A program made the position numbers and the translations under genes. This document shows positions 22,355-32,640 of a DNA stretch of 64,000 nt, piece by piece. Each line of letters begins with the position of its first letter. Position 1 is the first letter of the stretch. The notes beneath the pieces were generated by a model. The model had not been told where the DNA came from. It did no database searches and worked only from the letters and a program-made list of their open reading frames with translations. The DNA is from Ixodes scapularis. Taxonomy: Eukaryota > Arthropoda > Arachnida > Ixodida > Ixodidae. The stretch is taken from assembly GCF_016920785.2 (NCBI RefSeq), contig NW_024609846.1, forward strand, positions 104,956,831-105,020,830, read 5' to 3'.

Positions 22355-22974
22355 AAGTTTTTTTTTTTTATGCTAGGCGTTAAAACAATGTATCAGGATA
22401 TCACCAAAAAAAAATTCACTTTAGAGTTACGCAGTCTTTTTTTTAAATAAAAAATAGAAATACGAAGCCAATTCGAAGTGCCCGCCAATGCCCTGTCACG
22501 TAAGAATGTACCGCAAGATGTTAGAAAGGTGAGAAGGGAGGCATCGCCGGAAGTCACGTGAGTTGTATCACTACTCCTGCTTACCGCGACCGCGTGTAAT
22601 ATTTTTTTTTATACTATTGTTATTCTCCGCACGTTTGCGAGCAATCCAGGTTACAAGGTTTCTTTTATTTGCTTTTCATCGCCTAATGTTGCTGTAACGG
22701 TAGAAGAAGAGGAGTCAGTGAACATAGTAAACAAGTTCTGCTGATGTTTTAGACAAAACACGTACTTTATGCTCGACGTTTACTTGTACTTGGTACACTC
22801 ACCAGTTCGTATTCTCTAGACGGCAAACATCTTCAGCCTGGAGAGTGTCCGATGATTCGACGACCTCAGTGTCTGAACCTTCAGCAATGCGATCGGGCGT
22901 GTCGTATGCTAGCAATGCTAATTTCTGTGAGCGTTATATTTTTTTTCAAAAATCGATAGCTTGTTTTGTGCCCA

Positions 22975-23015
22975 GTATGGCTCTGTACCATCGGACTGAT
23001 GGTACAGAGCCATAC
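22975..23015. repeat. Perfect 18-bp hairpin inside the TTAA element
   Basis: GTATGGCTCTGTACCATC (22975-22992) and its exact reverse complement (22998-23015) are separated by 5 bases. Confidence 0.8.
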
Positions 23016-23356
23016 TCGCAACGCTTTCATCATTGACCTCCATCGTGTTGATCTACTGACTCTTCCTCCTCAACTTTTGCAGCACGCAAACCAACCAACG
23101 GTGCAGTGATAAAAAGCTAGTGGAACTGAAACTTCGTTTTCTACAATCGCTCGTGGAGAAGACAAAAAAAAAAAAAAAGTCTTAGCCACGGTCGTGGGGA
23201 GCACGAGGGGTGAAACTCACGTCACTTCCGGCGAACACAATTTAGTGACGTAGGTCGATGCCTCCCTTCGGACCGCCCCGACACCTTGCGGTACACTGTT
23301 ACGTCACAGGGCACTGGCGGGCACTTTGAATTTTTTTTTGCTGTGTCAGAGGCCCT

Positions 23357-23394
23357 TTAAGCTTCGCCTTTAAGAGTGGAACGCGATAGCTAAG
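23357..23394. repeat. Right half of the dispersed repeat, cut by mariner
   Basis: TTAAGCTTCGCCTTTAAGAG, then TGGAACGCGATAGC, matches the minus strand of about 40951-40984 with one or two differences. It ends where the mariner element begins (TA at 23395-23396). Confidence 0.7.
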
Positions 23395-23396
23395 TA

Positions 23397-23463
23397 CGAG
23401 GGTGATTCAATAAATAAGGTGAATATTTTTGTATAAGGACTTCTAATACAGATAGAAGCTTAC
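23397..23463. repeat. Mariner terminal inverted repeat (3' side of the gene)
   Basis: 67 bp beginning CGAGGGTGATTC. It matches the other terminus except at three positions counted by eye. Confidence 0.93.
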
Positions 23464-23470
23464 ATTTTTT

Positions 23471-24538
23471 TTATTTTTCTACGTAGTCTCCCAGCACTGT
23501 CACACACTTTCCCCATCTGTGCACAAGCTTCCTTATTCCCTCAGCGTAAAAATCTTTAGACTGATGTCTCAGCCAGTCGCTCACAACACTTTTGACTTCA
23601 TCGTCACTTTCAAACTTCGTGCCTCTCATGAACGCTTTCAAGGGACCAAACAGGTGAAAGTCCGAAGGGGCAAGGTCTGGGCTATAAGGGGGATGGGGGA
23701 GCAGTTCCCAGCCGAGCTCGTTGATGGTCTGCACCGTTAAGGCTGCTGTGTGAGGCCTTGCGTTGTCATGATGCAAGATGACTCCTTTTGACTGATAACC
23801 TCTGTGTTTGTTCTCCATGTCTTTCTTGACCTGCCTCAGCAGTTCACAGTAGTTGGCACTGTTCACAGTGCTTCCTTTTTCAAGGAATGAAATGGTGATT
23901 GGGCCTTGCATATCCCAAAAAACGGTGAGCATCACCTTCCTAGTGGACCGCTGGGACTTGAACTTCTTCTTCACTGGAGAGCCTGCGTGCTTCCACTCCA
24001 TGGACTGTCGTTTAGACTCAGGCTCATAGTGCCAAACCCATGTCTCGTCAGATGTGACCACCTTCTGCAGAAACTCATCACCATCCTTCTCATAGCGGGA
24101 AAGACACTGCTGGGACAACTCGACCCTCCTCTGTTTGTGCTCCGCAGTAAGCATCTTTGGCACCCACCTGCTGCTGACCTTCGAGTAGCCAAGGTCATCA
24201 TGGACAATTTTGTGTACTGTCCCCACAGATAAGCTCAAAGTCCTTGCAATGCCATCCACTGTCACCCTTCTGTCAGACTGAATGAGGTCATTGACTGATT
24301 CGATCACCTCAGGAGATCTCACTTCTGTAGGCCTCCCAGGCCTGTCTTCATCCTCAACACTGCTCCGTCCTTCTTTAAACAATTTAGCCCACTTGTAGAC
24401 ATTTTTCTGGCTGAAACATGTGGCACCATACACAGTTGACATTCTCCTATGAATTTCAACGGGTTTGCACCCTTCAGCAACCAAAAACTTGATAACTGAC
24501 CGCTGTTCAATCCTGGAGCATGCTTCTTGGTCAGCCAT
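23471..24538 (-). CDS. Mariner (DD34D) transposase, intact
   Basis: A 355-residue cut-and-paste transposase, of normal length for the family. The N-terminal half is a bipartite DNA-binding region: a first helix-turn-helix around residues 12-50, a DRPGRP linker (65-70), and a second around 80-116. The signature WVPHxL appears as WVPKML (125-130), and YSPDLAPSD (285-293) is complete. The catalytic aspartates are D164 (in TSDETW), D258 (in HHDNARPH) and D293, with 34 residues between the last two. The ATG at 24536-24538 follows AACAAAG, and the TAA at 23471-23473 overlaps an AATAAA polyadenylation motif. There is no frameshift, stop or missing catalytic residue. The protein would act in the nucleus on the element's own 67-bp termini. 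The subfamily is not assigned; proteins of this type are often mis-annotated as SETMAR- or GVQW3-like. Confidence 0.95.
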   Translation of the reverse strand: MADQEACSRIEQRSVIKFLVAEGCKPVEIHRRMSTVYGATCFSQKNVYKWAKLFKEGRSSVEDEDRPGRPTEVRSPEVIESVNDLIQSDRRVTVDGIARTLSLSVGTVHKIVHDDLGYSKVSSRWVPKMLTAEHKQRRVELSQQCLSRYEKDGDEFLQKVVTSDETWVWHYEPESKRQSMEWKHAGSPVKKKFKSQRSTRKVMLTVFWDMQGPITISFLEKGSTVNSANYCELLRQVKKDMENKHRGYQSKGVILHHDNARPHTAALTVQTINELGWELLPHPPYSPDLAPSDFHLFGPLKAFMRGTKFESDDEVKSVVSDWLRHQSKDFYAEGIRKLVHRWGKCVTVLGDYVEK

Positions 24539-24635
24539 CTTTGTTACTCGGTCAAATTCTCACAGTGTTGTTTGTAATCTGCATAAGAAATTAAATCCAC
24601 GTGGAAAAGTAGTAAAACAATAAAAAAACTAAAAA

Positions 24636-24702
24636 GTAAGCTTTTATGTGTATTAGAAGTCCTTATACAAAAAAATTCACCTTATTTATTGAATCACCCT
24701 CG
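24636..24702. repeat. Mariner terminal inverted repeat (5' side of the gene)
   Basis: 67 bp ending GAATCACCCTCG and followed by the TA duplication. The transposase start lies about 97 bp inside it. Confidence 0.93.
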
Positions 24703-24743
24703 TATAAACCTCGCTGGTTCCTAAGTCGTGCAAGCATGTCTGC

Positions 24744-25112
24744 GTGGTCTTCACGGCTCGCGGAATACGCGTCTTGCCTGTGGCGGGGACGCCTTTCCCC
24801 TATGACCTCGTGTTTTTACTGGACCTGCATGCTATTTGGAGATGTAGGATGGCAGTTCGTCACGTGGATCTAGATGCCCGTCCCGTACGGTGTTATTTCA
24901 CTGAAAATGTAAACTTGATAGCAGCTGTGTTCCCGGAAAGTATGTCTGGAACTGGAGTGGTTGCCTGCCTTTTTGAAGCTGTCGATGATCAGAGAATTTT
25001 AACAATTCTTACCGCCTCTCAAAACCTTACAGGCGGCGTTTTATCGTCGTCTTCACTAACGACGCCAATATATTACTGTACATGTTCAAGTGGAATGCAT
25101 CGTGCATTGTGA
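24744..25112 (+). pseudogene. Possible retroelement fragment (aspartic-protease-like), unassigned
   Basis: The plus frame reads RVLPVAGTPFPYDLVFLLDL, then HAIWRCRMAVRHVDLDARPV. This resembles the middle to end of a retroviral-type aspartic protease of LTR retrotransposons, where P-(F/Y)-D-(L/V)-(V/L)-x-G-x-D-L is usual; here the glycine before D-L is replaced. No catalytic D-(S/T)-G was seen upstream, where the mariner sits. It starts about 40 bp from the mariner end. It could equally be a host-derived frame. Low confidence. Confidence 0.25.
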
Positions 25113-25164
25113 ATGTTTGTTCACTGTCGAAATCTTGCAATAAAGAAAAAAAAAATGTCTGCGT

Positions 25165-25250
25165 GGTCTCGTCAGTATCGTGTCTCGCTCGCAACCGAAG
25201 GGCCGTGGGTTCAATTCCGCCCCACCTAAAATTCATTGATTTTTTTTTCT
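25165..25250 (+). repeat. tRNA-derived SINE-like segment
   Basis: TGGTCTCGTCAGTATCG (box A region), CTCGCTCGCAACCGAAG (anticodon arm-like) and GGTTCAATTCC (box B, 25208-25218) occur in tRNA order, followed by a T9 Pol III terminator-like run at about 25241. The acceptor stem does not pair, so it is a SINE remnant and not a tRNA gene. Confidence 0.45.
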
Positions 25251-28200
25251 TTAAGGCACATGATTTACTTATCGACCAATCAGGATGTACCCGTCCCGCC
25301 AACGCCGGCGTTTCTGCGACACGAACTTCTTAAAGCTATCACTTGATTAAGGTGTTTTAGATTGACATAGGCAATGCTAACGCTAAATTTAGCACTTGCG
25401 TTAGCACACGCTACGCGAGAGAGAGAGTTTTGGAATAGCGTTTCTTCGCCGCTATACAAAAGCCCCAGCATATCGCGCTTGCAACGCCACCAAGATAGAG
25501 TCACAATTTTTGTTTTTTCACACACGAAACTCTGTAACTTGAGAGAAAACAAGTTTTTTTTTGGTCCAGAGTAACATTTTAGATTTTATTTAAACATGAG
25601 AATGCGACGCGAGCGGTCGACCGGTCGTGACCGCTTGAGTCGTCTCGGCAAGAGGGTCCGCGTGTACTGACCCTCTCACACCGTACCTTCGCCGAAAAAT
25701 CTTCGCGCGTCGCAAGCATCAAGTTGCCTGTGATCGCTGCCCACCTTACTGGATTTTCCAAACCGAGTGCAATGTCGTCCCGTATTGAAAATAGCGGTCG
25801 CGAGAATGCCGCCGACGTCGCGCTCACGACATCGCCAAGGCGGCCGCAGCCATGGTCCAGGGAGCGGCAATTTTTGAACTGTGCTCGTCTTGGCCTTAGC
25901 CAACGTTTCATAACGAATCCTCCTTGGAGGAGCTCAAAGAATCTTTGCGTACGCACACAATTACCGAAAAATAGCGTAGGCTAAAATAGCGCACGCAAAC
26001 CGCGAAACGTGGTTAGCGTTCGGCACGTGCGCAGTGGCGACGACGCTATCCGTACGCAAAGCTTTAGCGAGTGCTATTCTGAAAATCCCTAATTATCGCA
26101 AGAAGAACAAATCACAGATGATAAGACTTGTCTGGAGACACCGAGGTCTCTCTCTATTCGTGTGGCTCCGCTGAGACATGCGATTTTCGCGCATTGTCTT
26201 TTAAACAATATTGATTTTGTCCCGAGTCTGCGCCTTCATTTGATGGGCACCCGGACTACACATTTTAAGAACTGCTCATTGCTCATACGGGTTGGAGTTT
26301 TAGGTAAGGTCACGTCGAATCGTATACCTTGTCAACAAGTTGAGCGTCTCGGTTAGTTGAGCTTGGACGGAGAACCAAGTTTACGTCCTTTATAATCACG
26401 AATCTTCCTCCCCCACCAAGGCTAAACTCGAGAGATAAACCCTACGATTGAGTGCCGACCACCAATTACATACTGAACTCGGTGAATCGACTGTTCTCTC
26501 GTTTATTGTAGGCGGAAGAGGTCAGCGATATGGAGAGCGGTCACGGCGGCTTAGCTCAGGGACTCCGATGTCAATTTGTTTTGCTTCTGCAACTCAACGC
26601 TTGGCTGGAAGAATGTCGCTCACGTTGCGAAAGGTTGTCCATCCCTGTAGGAGATAGAGCAATAGAGTACTCAGTGGGTTCTGATGGACGTGCATGAAAA
26701 TTAGGATCAATTACTCCTTTGCTTTTCTCCCAAACGATTCAGGGCCTTCTATAGAGGAGGACAACATCTTCCGGGTACGTGGCCTCAGACGGACAACGAA
26801 GTCTTCATCTAACAATCATACCTTTGGAAGGGTTGTCGCGAAATGGTAGACGATTATTTTCTTTTTTTATGTTCCTGCAAATGTCGCTACGGTCGACAAC
26901 GACAATAACACTGTAAATCATGCTGCGATAGGCATGGTATAGTGTTTATAAAGCGTACGATCGAAATGGGAAAAGGTTATATTTAGTTCGCCCCACCATA
27001 AATCAGCGCTGCGATAAAAAAAAAAAATTGTACGTTTTTAATTGTTTATGGCAATATCGTAAAAGAACAAAACGTCAGACAAATTTAATAAACACGACGT
27101 AAATATCTTGAACTTAGCGTCGGCTCTTTAAGATTCAGATAAGACGTCGGAGTGAGAGCCCGAATGGCATCCAGAAAGCTTGAAAACTTCAGAATGGCAA
27201 CCGATGTATTTTTTTTTTTTTAAACAAAAGCCACGGTCAGACTTCCCAAATAACATACAAAAAACACGGTGACCGCTGCGGACATGATGACATGATCATC
27301 CGCCGACACGCTCAACCATGTTCGATGCATGTTTGCATCACACATGATTTGAACATGTCTGCTGGCGGTGCTTGTATGACCAATTTGACAGAGAACCGTC
27401 ATACAAGATGGAGCAATGCCTCGGACAATATGTTCAGACTGTCTTTTGTACGAAGGCTTCATGCGCTTATCTTCTTCGGGTTTTGTAAAAAAAGTTTTAA
27501 ACATTCAAAACGTCCAAAACACTTTTCTTTATTTCTCACGCCCTTTTCACGCGGTCTACTCGGTATCTCGGGATGTGTACACACACACATTCCGCGTTGT
27601 ATCGCTCGTCTACCGCGATATATCTTCTCAGTACGCATGGGAGCGGCTGCGATGCCGCCCTATATGGAAAGCCGCAACTCCCCCCGAGAACGCCGACTTC
27701 TCCGCGGGTTATAATAATGCGTCCGTCCATCAGATATATACGGTGTCACGAAGACTGTCCACGCCGGCCTCAATGGCGCGCTGTGGGAGCCATTCCGGGA
27801 GATAGCGCCTACGCTTTCTTCTATTACTTTCTGGCGCGTTCCTCTCGAGACCATCAGCCCCGTCCCTCCGCGTCAAGGAACGACCGTTCAACCCGACCAT
27901 ATAGACCGCACTGCACGGTGCGCGCGGGAAGGAACATTAGGACTGCGATAGGATAGAAGTCCGCGGCACCTTCTCGCTGGGCGACGCACACATATATAAT
28001 AGTCGGACGCGCCAAAGACTCAAAAAAAAAAAAAAAATGCAAACGCCAAACTTTAAAAAAAAAAAGAAAGAAAGAAAGAAAGAAAGAGGGAGCGAGGCGG
28101 GAGACAAGGTCTTCATTGTGAAGTGTCGTGCGCTATCGAAATTGCTAATTAACTTAAGGGATTGGAATTGATTGCAGTCATGTTCCGTGTGTCCTGTCTA

Positions 28201-29260
28201 AGAGAGCTAAAACCCTCCTATATTTACCTCGTGTCAAATAGATCTCACTTCTCCTATCTAGAGTTTCGGGAGGTCCCTCCTCGAGCGCGTGGTGTTTGAA
28301 GTGCTCCTCTCGCTCGAGTGCTCGGGCAACAGCGAATTCTGCCGGGCAACGCTATCGTGCCAATGCGTTTAATAGCAAGCTGTGCGCACATGTGAGAAGA
28401 ACTGATTGGCAAAGTTTGTGAAGAACATTGTTTAACATTCCAAAATAGACCGAGGTGACTGTAAAGAAGTCGCAGTTACGAAGACATCGAAACTGTTATT
28501 GACATTTAAAGAAAAACAGACTTTCGGGTGGTTTTTTTTGTAATTTTATTTTATGCTTTTCATTTACTGAATACCACACCGCGGCCAGGTAAGTCGGCGG
28601 CAACAACAAACAGGCTCGGAGCGGCGCCGTGTAAACCCGACGGCGACGTCGAGGTTGTGTACCCGGGTCTTCCCCGAACCCGCTCCCCTTGCCCAGCGCG
28701 GTTTCCGAAGCTGCTGCGGCGCCTGTTTCAGGGAATGAATCGGTTTGGGAGAATCGTCGGAGCCTTACGCAACACCGCGGGAGGCCTGACTTGGGTTTCT
28801 AATTGCGTTTCTACATGCCCGCTCGGCGATGGAAGAGTGTTGCTGCCCAGCCGCAGGGGGAGGGAAACTTTTCCGATTAGCGACTCGTTGGAAAGCTCCT
28901 TTTGACGGATGGACCGGGTCGAGGAGGTTCACGCTCCCGGCAAACAACAAACAATCAAGAAAACAATTCAGCCATTATACAGCAAGCAAAGAAACTTCGG
29001 CAAAGGTTTCATTCGTCCCAGACGTTGTGTTGTTGCCTCGAGCTGGCCGCTCGTGAAAACGCAACCGACTATCGGTTAATACGAAAGTCCGGTTACAACG
29101 AAGAAAACTAATTTGTGCCAGAAATCATCCAGCGGTCCGGGGTTGTGTGTGCGCGCCTAACTCGCAGAGCCCCTCCGCCCTGACTGACAGCCACCGCGAC
29201 CTATCCGAGACCTCTGTCCGAGGATTCTGAGAAAAGTTCTTCTTGAAAAAGGTACAACGT
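25251..29260. other. Unassigned non-coding stretch
   Basis: No gene was recognised. It contains a (GAAA)n run at 28061-28088, an isolated strong donor-like CAG|GTAAGT at 28587-28595 (plus) without a coding frame before it, and a GC-rich, CpG-dense zone from about 28560. A minus frame ending at 27220 finishes with a hydrophobic stretch (SAAVTVFFVCYLGSLTVAFV) but has no other support. Confidence 0.4.
28061..28088. repeat. (GAAA)n microsatellite
   Basis: About six to seven GAAA units directly follow an A-rich run. Confidence 0.9.
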
Positions 29261-29410
29261 AAAGATGGCCGCGGATGGCTCGCTCAGCGGGCCACTGCTA
29301 TTTTGCGAAACAAGTATATGCGTAACAAAGCGAGGGCTAACTAAACGCTAACACATCCGGTTACGCTTCCGTGCCACTAGGGCACTGTCTCCTGGCCGCG
29401 GCCATCTTTC
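29261..29410. repeat. Foldback element with AAAGATGGCCGCGG ends
   Basis: AAAGATGGCCGCGG at 29261 is mirrored exactly by CCGCGGCCATCTTT ending at 29409, about 150 bp overall, with weaker pairing further in. A short ATG frame (MAADGSLSGPLL...) begins inside the left arm, but it lies in the repeat and stops after 28 codons. Confidence 0.5.
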
Positions 29411-29895
29411 TTCGTATAAGCAGTCTGCTCGTGAGTCCTATTTGGATTGCTCGTAGAAAGATCATTCATTAGCCGAAGAGGTGGAGGCGCTTTGTCTCGC
29501 TTGTCCGTCCGCGGTAAACGGAGTTGGAAACACGACAAGTTTAATTACACTCGAGGCTTCCTTTTGCGTCCTACGAATTCTATTAGCGGGGACTCAGCGA
29601 AGTCACGACCGGGTGTCACGGGGAAAGCTCAAGAGGACGCATCCCTGGCGTCATCCTGGCGTTGCGAAAATCCGCACGACAAAGGAAAATGAAAGATGGG
29701 CGCACGGGCCGTTATAGATTCTTTTGATTTCCTGCGGGCCACGTCCGTTGCTTCCCACGAACATCAAAGGGGCCGTGATCCTGGTAAGGGCAACGGGGAA
29801 TGACTTCCTCGGCTCATCCTCCACGGCGGACGGTCGCCGGGAAATTTTGACGGATTGCACCCGCCGTGGAACCGTGCCAATGCGTAAACGCGGAG
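29411..29895. other. GC-rich unassigned stretch
   Basis: Several overlapping frames are open on both strands because of base composition; none is recognisable. Confidence 0.35.
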
Positions 29896-30057
29896 ATGTT
29901 GGCTTCTCGGCCTCTATTGCGCATGCTGCGGCTGCTGCTGCTGCTGCTGCAATCGTCAGACGCCTTTCAGCGGCCCACCCAGGTTTTCGAAATCAATGAC
30001 TGCGTCGATGGTTTCTACCAGGCCTGTCGGTTCTTCCGACTGCACGGAGACGCGTAG
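29896..30057 (+). CDS. Possible small secreted peptide (unassigned)
   Basis: An ATG at 29896, with G at -3, opens a 53-codon frame ending in TAG. The first 23 residues look like a signal peptide: basic start (MLASRPLLRMLR), a run of six leucines encoded by a CTG repeat, and a small-residue end (SSDA) before FQRPTQ. The predicted mature part is about 30 residues with two cysteines seven residues apart (DCVDGFYQACRFF). No dibasic processing or amidation site was seen. The leucine run comes from a (CTG)n microsatellite, which can fake a signal peptide, and I know no matching family. It may be a chance ORF. Confidence 0.22.
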   Translation: MLASRPLLRMLRLLLLLLQSSDAFQRPTQVFEINDCVDGFYQACRFFRLHGDA

Positions 30058-30659
30058 ATGCGCATCGGCGAATATAGATGTCGCCAGCGATTGCCTGTCC
30101 GCTTTATAAACTCTTATTTGAGAATACTCAAAATCGTTGCGAAAACGTGGAGATTAGGTTTCAGAACGTTTCTTTTTATTTTATTTTTTTCTATTTTCCC
30201 GTTTCTCCGCCTACGGGAAAACGAAATACCTAACCAATCATCCTCTGCGCTTCCGTGCATGAATAGTTTTTTTTTTAATTATCTACTACAGTCAGTCTTA
30301 ATTATAGAAACCAAAAGTTAAGAAAAACACCAGTGCCATTCCCGCATTCTCGCCGTTGGGCCTCTCTTATTGGGTGGGCCCAATGCCGATAGCGCGTTAT
30401 TGTAAGAAAACGAAACCTAAACATAACCAGTATCGAAAATTTCGGCTAAGTACCGACCCAAGTTAAGACAGCGTTGTCAAATCTCGGGACACAGTCTCCA
30501 CGCGCAGCATAGAAGATTTATATATATGTATAAAAAAAGGTTCGCGTCACAAAATAGATTGATGTCACCGCCGTAGGAGAGACGCGTAAGCATTACGGTA
30601 GCCTATACGTTCAAAATAATCTCAAGTGAAGGAGGAAGAACGAAGTTGCGTCAACTTAC
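30058..30659. other. Unassigned stretch / putative intron of the minus-strand exon
   Basis: Immediately downstream (minus strand) of the signal-peptide exon, so it would be its intron if that gene is real. No second exon could be picked out. Confidence 0.35.
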
Positions 30660-30712
30660 CACAGTGGCGAGCGCCAACACCAGTGCAAGGCCCGTCATGG
30701 TATCCGACGGCG
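30660..30712 (-). CDS. First coding exon of a putative secreted protein gene (signal peptide start)
   Basis: On the minus strand, a pyrimidine-rich acceptor (CTGTTCTCTTCTTCGTTGCAG) is followed by 14 bases of putative 5' UTR and an ATG in good context (GATACCATGA, 30696-30698). Thirteen codons give MTGLALVLALATV, then G|GTAAGTTGA, a near-perfect donor. The exon is 53 bp and ends in phase 0. A short exon that splits the signal peptide from the mature protein is common in arthropod cuticle and secreted-protein genes. Neither the upstream 5' UTR exon nor the downstream exons could be identified, so the product is unknown. This is the best host-gene candidate in the window. The acceptor, Kozak context, hydrophobic peptide and donor support it together. 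Confidence 0.55.
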
Positions 30713-32640
30713 CTGCAACGAAGAAGAGAACAGGAAATTAGCGTGAGAGAGATATTGCTCCTTAAAGTTCACACTTGTTGCCCGATCGTCGCTCTTTCGT
30801 GGGGCGGAACAGTTTAGTTCAGGCAAAATGTTCAACAGGAGTCTAAGGGTCATAATATAAAAGTTGGAGCGATCGGAGACGCCTCCTAAATGTTAGAGTA
30901 ATATTTTTTTACTTGGAAAAGACGAAAACCCTGCATGGACATATCCGCAGAGGGAGAGAGGGGGCAGTTCAAGCTCAGAGCACTCACACTAAACACAGGA
31001 AGCTCCCGTGGCAGAAAGTACCAAAGCTCTCGTGACAAATGTTGTCATGATATTCATTCTTTGTGCAGCAGGTTAGTTGTTCCACAAGTCCCGCTGCCGA
31101 TGTTTTCATGCACGTCGTGAGTGTCACACAGGAAAGAACATTTTCGAGCTGCGAGACCGAAAGTGACTGCACCTTCTATCGCACCCGGGCAGCAATGAGA
31201 GTTTCTAAAATCCGGCAACATTTTGCAGCGTGTATTGAAAACAAATAACGAAGAAATAACGAGGCACTTCGTCGTGGCCTTGCTCAATCGTGCCAATGTC
31301 GCAGCTTTTTTTTTTTAATTTATTGCCGTAGGACGCTTAGTTCGTCGTGACTTTGATTACCCAAACTTTTCTCTTTTCACTCCCGTCGAAGGGAAGAAGA
31401 CGTCGAGAACCTCACTAACGAAATTTTCTACGCCGGCGTGATCACGAACGACCTCAGCACCGCTGACTTGACTGTACTCGAAACCACAGCACCGTTGCAA
31501 ACCACGTAAACGATGCACACGCACACACACACACACTGAGAGTAATTCAAACCCGGCTCAGCGTACCGTAACATCCAAACACTACTATACGCAGCGTACC
31601 ATACAAACAAGACGCGGCCGCCCAGGGGACAGACATTCGGCGCATAATTCCTTTCAATTAGTAGTCCCTCCCCGTCCCCCAATTTTCTTTCCGGAACACA
31701 AAAGAATAAAGATTTCCGCTCAAGGCCACGGCTCCGCGAAGCACGGACTTTCACAAACAAGACGACGAGAGCGCGCTCAGCGCACGTGGATCGCTGTTTG
31801 GATCCACGCGTTCGTGCGCGTGTATTTCTGTGCCCATGTGTGTTTGTGTCCAATTAGCCACGCGGTGGATGGTTGGCCGTGTAACGGCGACCTTCACGGC
31901 ACGTCCGAAGCGAGACAGGACACGTCGAGCACGGCTTGCACGGCGTGCTCGGTCTTCCGTCCAGACAGCCACACGGCCGCGGTTTCGGCTGCTTGCCTGG
32001 CGGCCGAACGACAGGCACCGGCGACGCGGAAGCACACCGTCGGCTCTGAACGGAGAGGAACGGGGTGTGGTCTATCACACGGGCGTTTCATCGAAGGTGC
32101 CGCCAGGCATGTTTTGCGTGACGAGGTCGAGGTGACAGTGCGTCGGCTCATGGGACAAGGCTGTATACCACGTATAAATGCGGGAAGAAAAAATCCTATA
32201 TCCGGCTTCATTTTTTAAAGTGAAACGTTCTTTCGCTAGGCGTTCGGCATTTCGCGAAGCTCATATAGAAGCGTGGCCGCGAGTCTTGACACATATTGGA
32301 TGACGGGTTGAAGAAGATGGTTAGCTGCTCGACGCCTATTGGTTAACGGGGAGGTCATGTGACCAGAGGGGTAGGCGAGGAGGAGCTCGACCACCCCTGC
32401 GCACTGAGGGAGGGGAGCTCGGGAGTATGGAAGACTCTGGAAGATCACCAGGTTTATCAGCCCGATTATCGCTTCTAGGAGCAACTATCAAGTGTACACC
32501 TGGTACGCGTTAAACTATCTGATAAAGAGCGTCGTGAACGTAGGCGTCTGGAAACTCGGAGTATCGCTACAACGTTTGTGATGCCTGAACGTTTCACGTA
32601 TACAACACAATTGCCTAGCAATTTGCCTTTCTTTTTTTTT
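30713..32640. other. Upstream region of the putative secreted-protein gene
   Basis: It holds a (AC)n run at about 31515-31538 and a GC-rich zone (31730-32150) open in several frames. On the minus strand, a CCAAT motif (AACCAATAG, about 32336-32344) and a TATA-like CTATATGA (about 32261-32268) are spaced as in a promoter, about 1.5 kb upstream of the exon. The link to that exon is speculation. The plus strand also has a TATAAAT at 32172. No repeat was recognised. Confidence 0.3.

Larger units (their letters stand above)
22320..23356. mobile_element. TTAA-flanked non-autonomous DNA element, 1037 bp
   Basis: The ends AGGGCCTCTGAC and GTCAGAGGCCCT are exact inverted repeats flanked by TTAA at 22316-22319 and 23357-23360. 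Subterminal inverted homology continues (GTGCCCGCCA, CCCTGT, ACGTAA, GTACCGCAAG, GGGAGGCATCG and GGAAGT on the left, mirrored at about 23215-23345). TTAA duplication is the hallmark of piggyBac-type transposition. No transposase is encoded. The uninterrupted target is preserved in the repeat copy at about 40951-41011. The left arm has gained a C24 run. Confidence 0.75.
23397..24702 (-). mobile_element. Complete mariner element, 1306 bp
   Basis: It is bounded by TA at 23395-23396 and 24703-24704 and by 67-bp terminal inverted repeats starting CGAGGGTGATTCAATAAATA. It contains one uninterrupted minus-strand transposase gene and little else. Size, TA duplication, single ORF and DD34D triad are all as expected for an autonomous mariner. 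The three-mismatch terminal repeats and the intact frame suggest recent insertion. It landed about 36 bp from the TTAA-flanked element. Confidence 0.93.

Noticed and set aside
23519..24510. ORFs on both strands within the mariner
   Set aside because: Frame shadows of the real minus-strand transposase.
28587..28595. CAG|GTAAGT donor consensus
   Set aside because: No open coding frame or acceptor precedes it; a single site is not enough.
31751..32218. Four overlapping ORFs of 74-134 aa on both strands
   Set aside because: Simultaneous open frames in a GC-rich stretch are expected from stop-codon depletion; none looks like a protein family.
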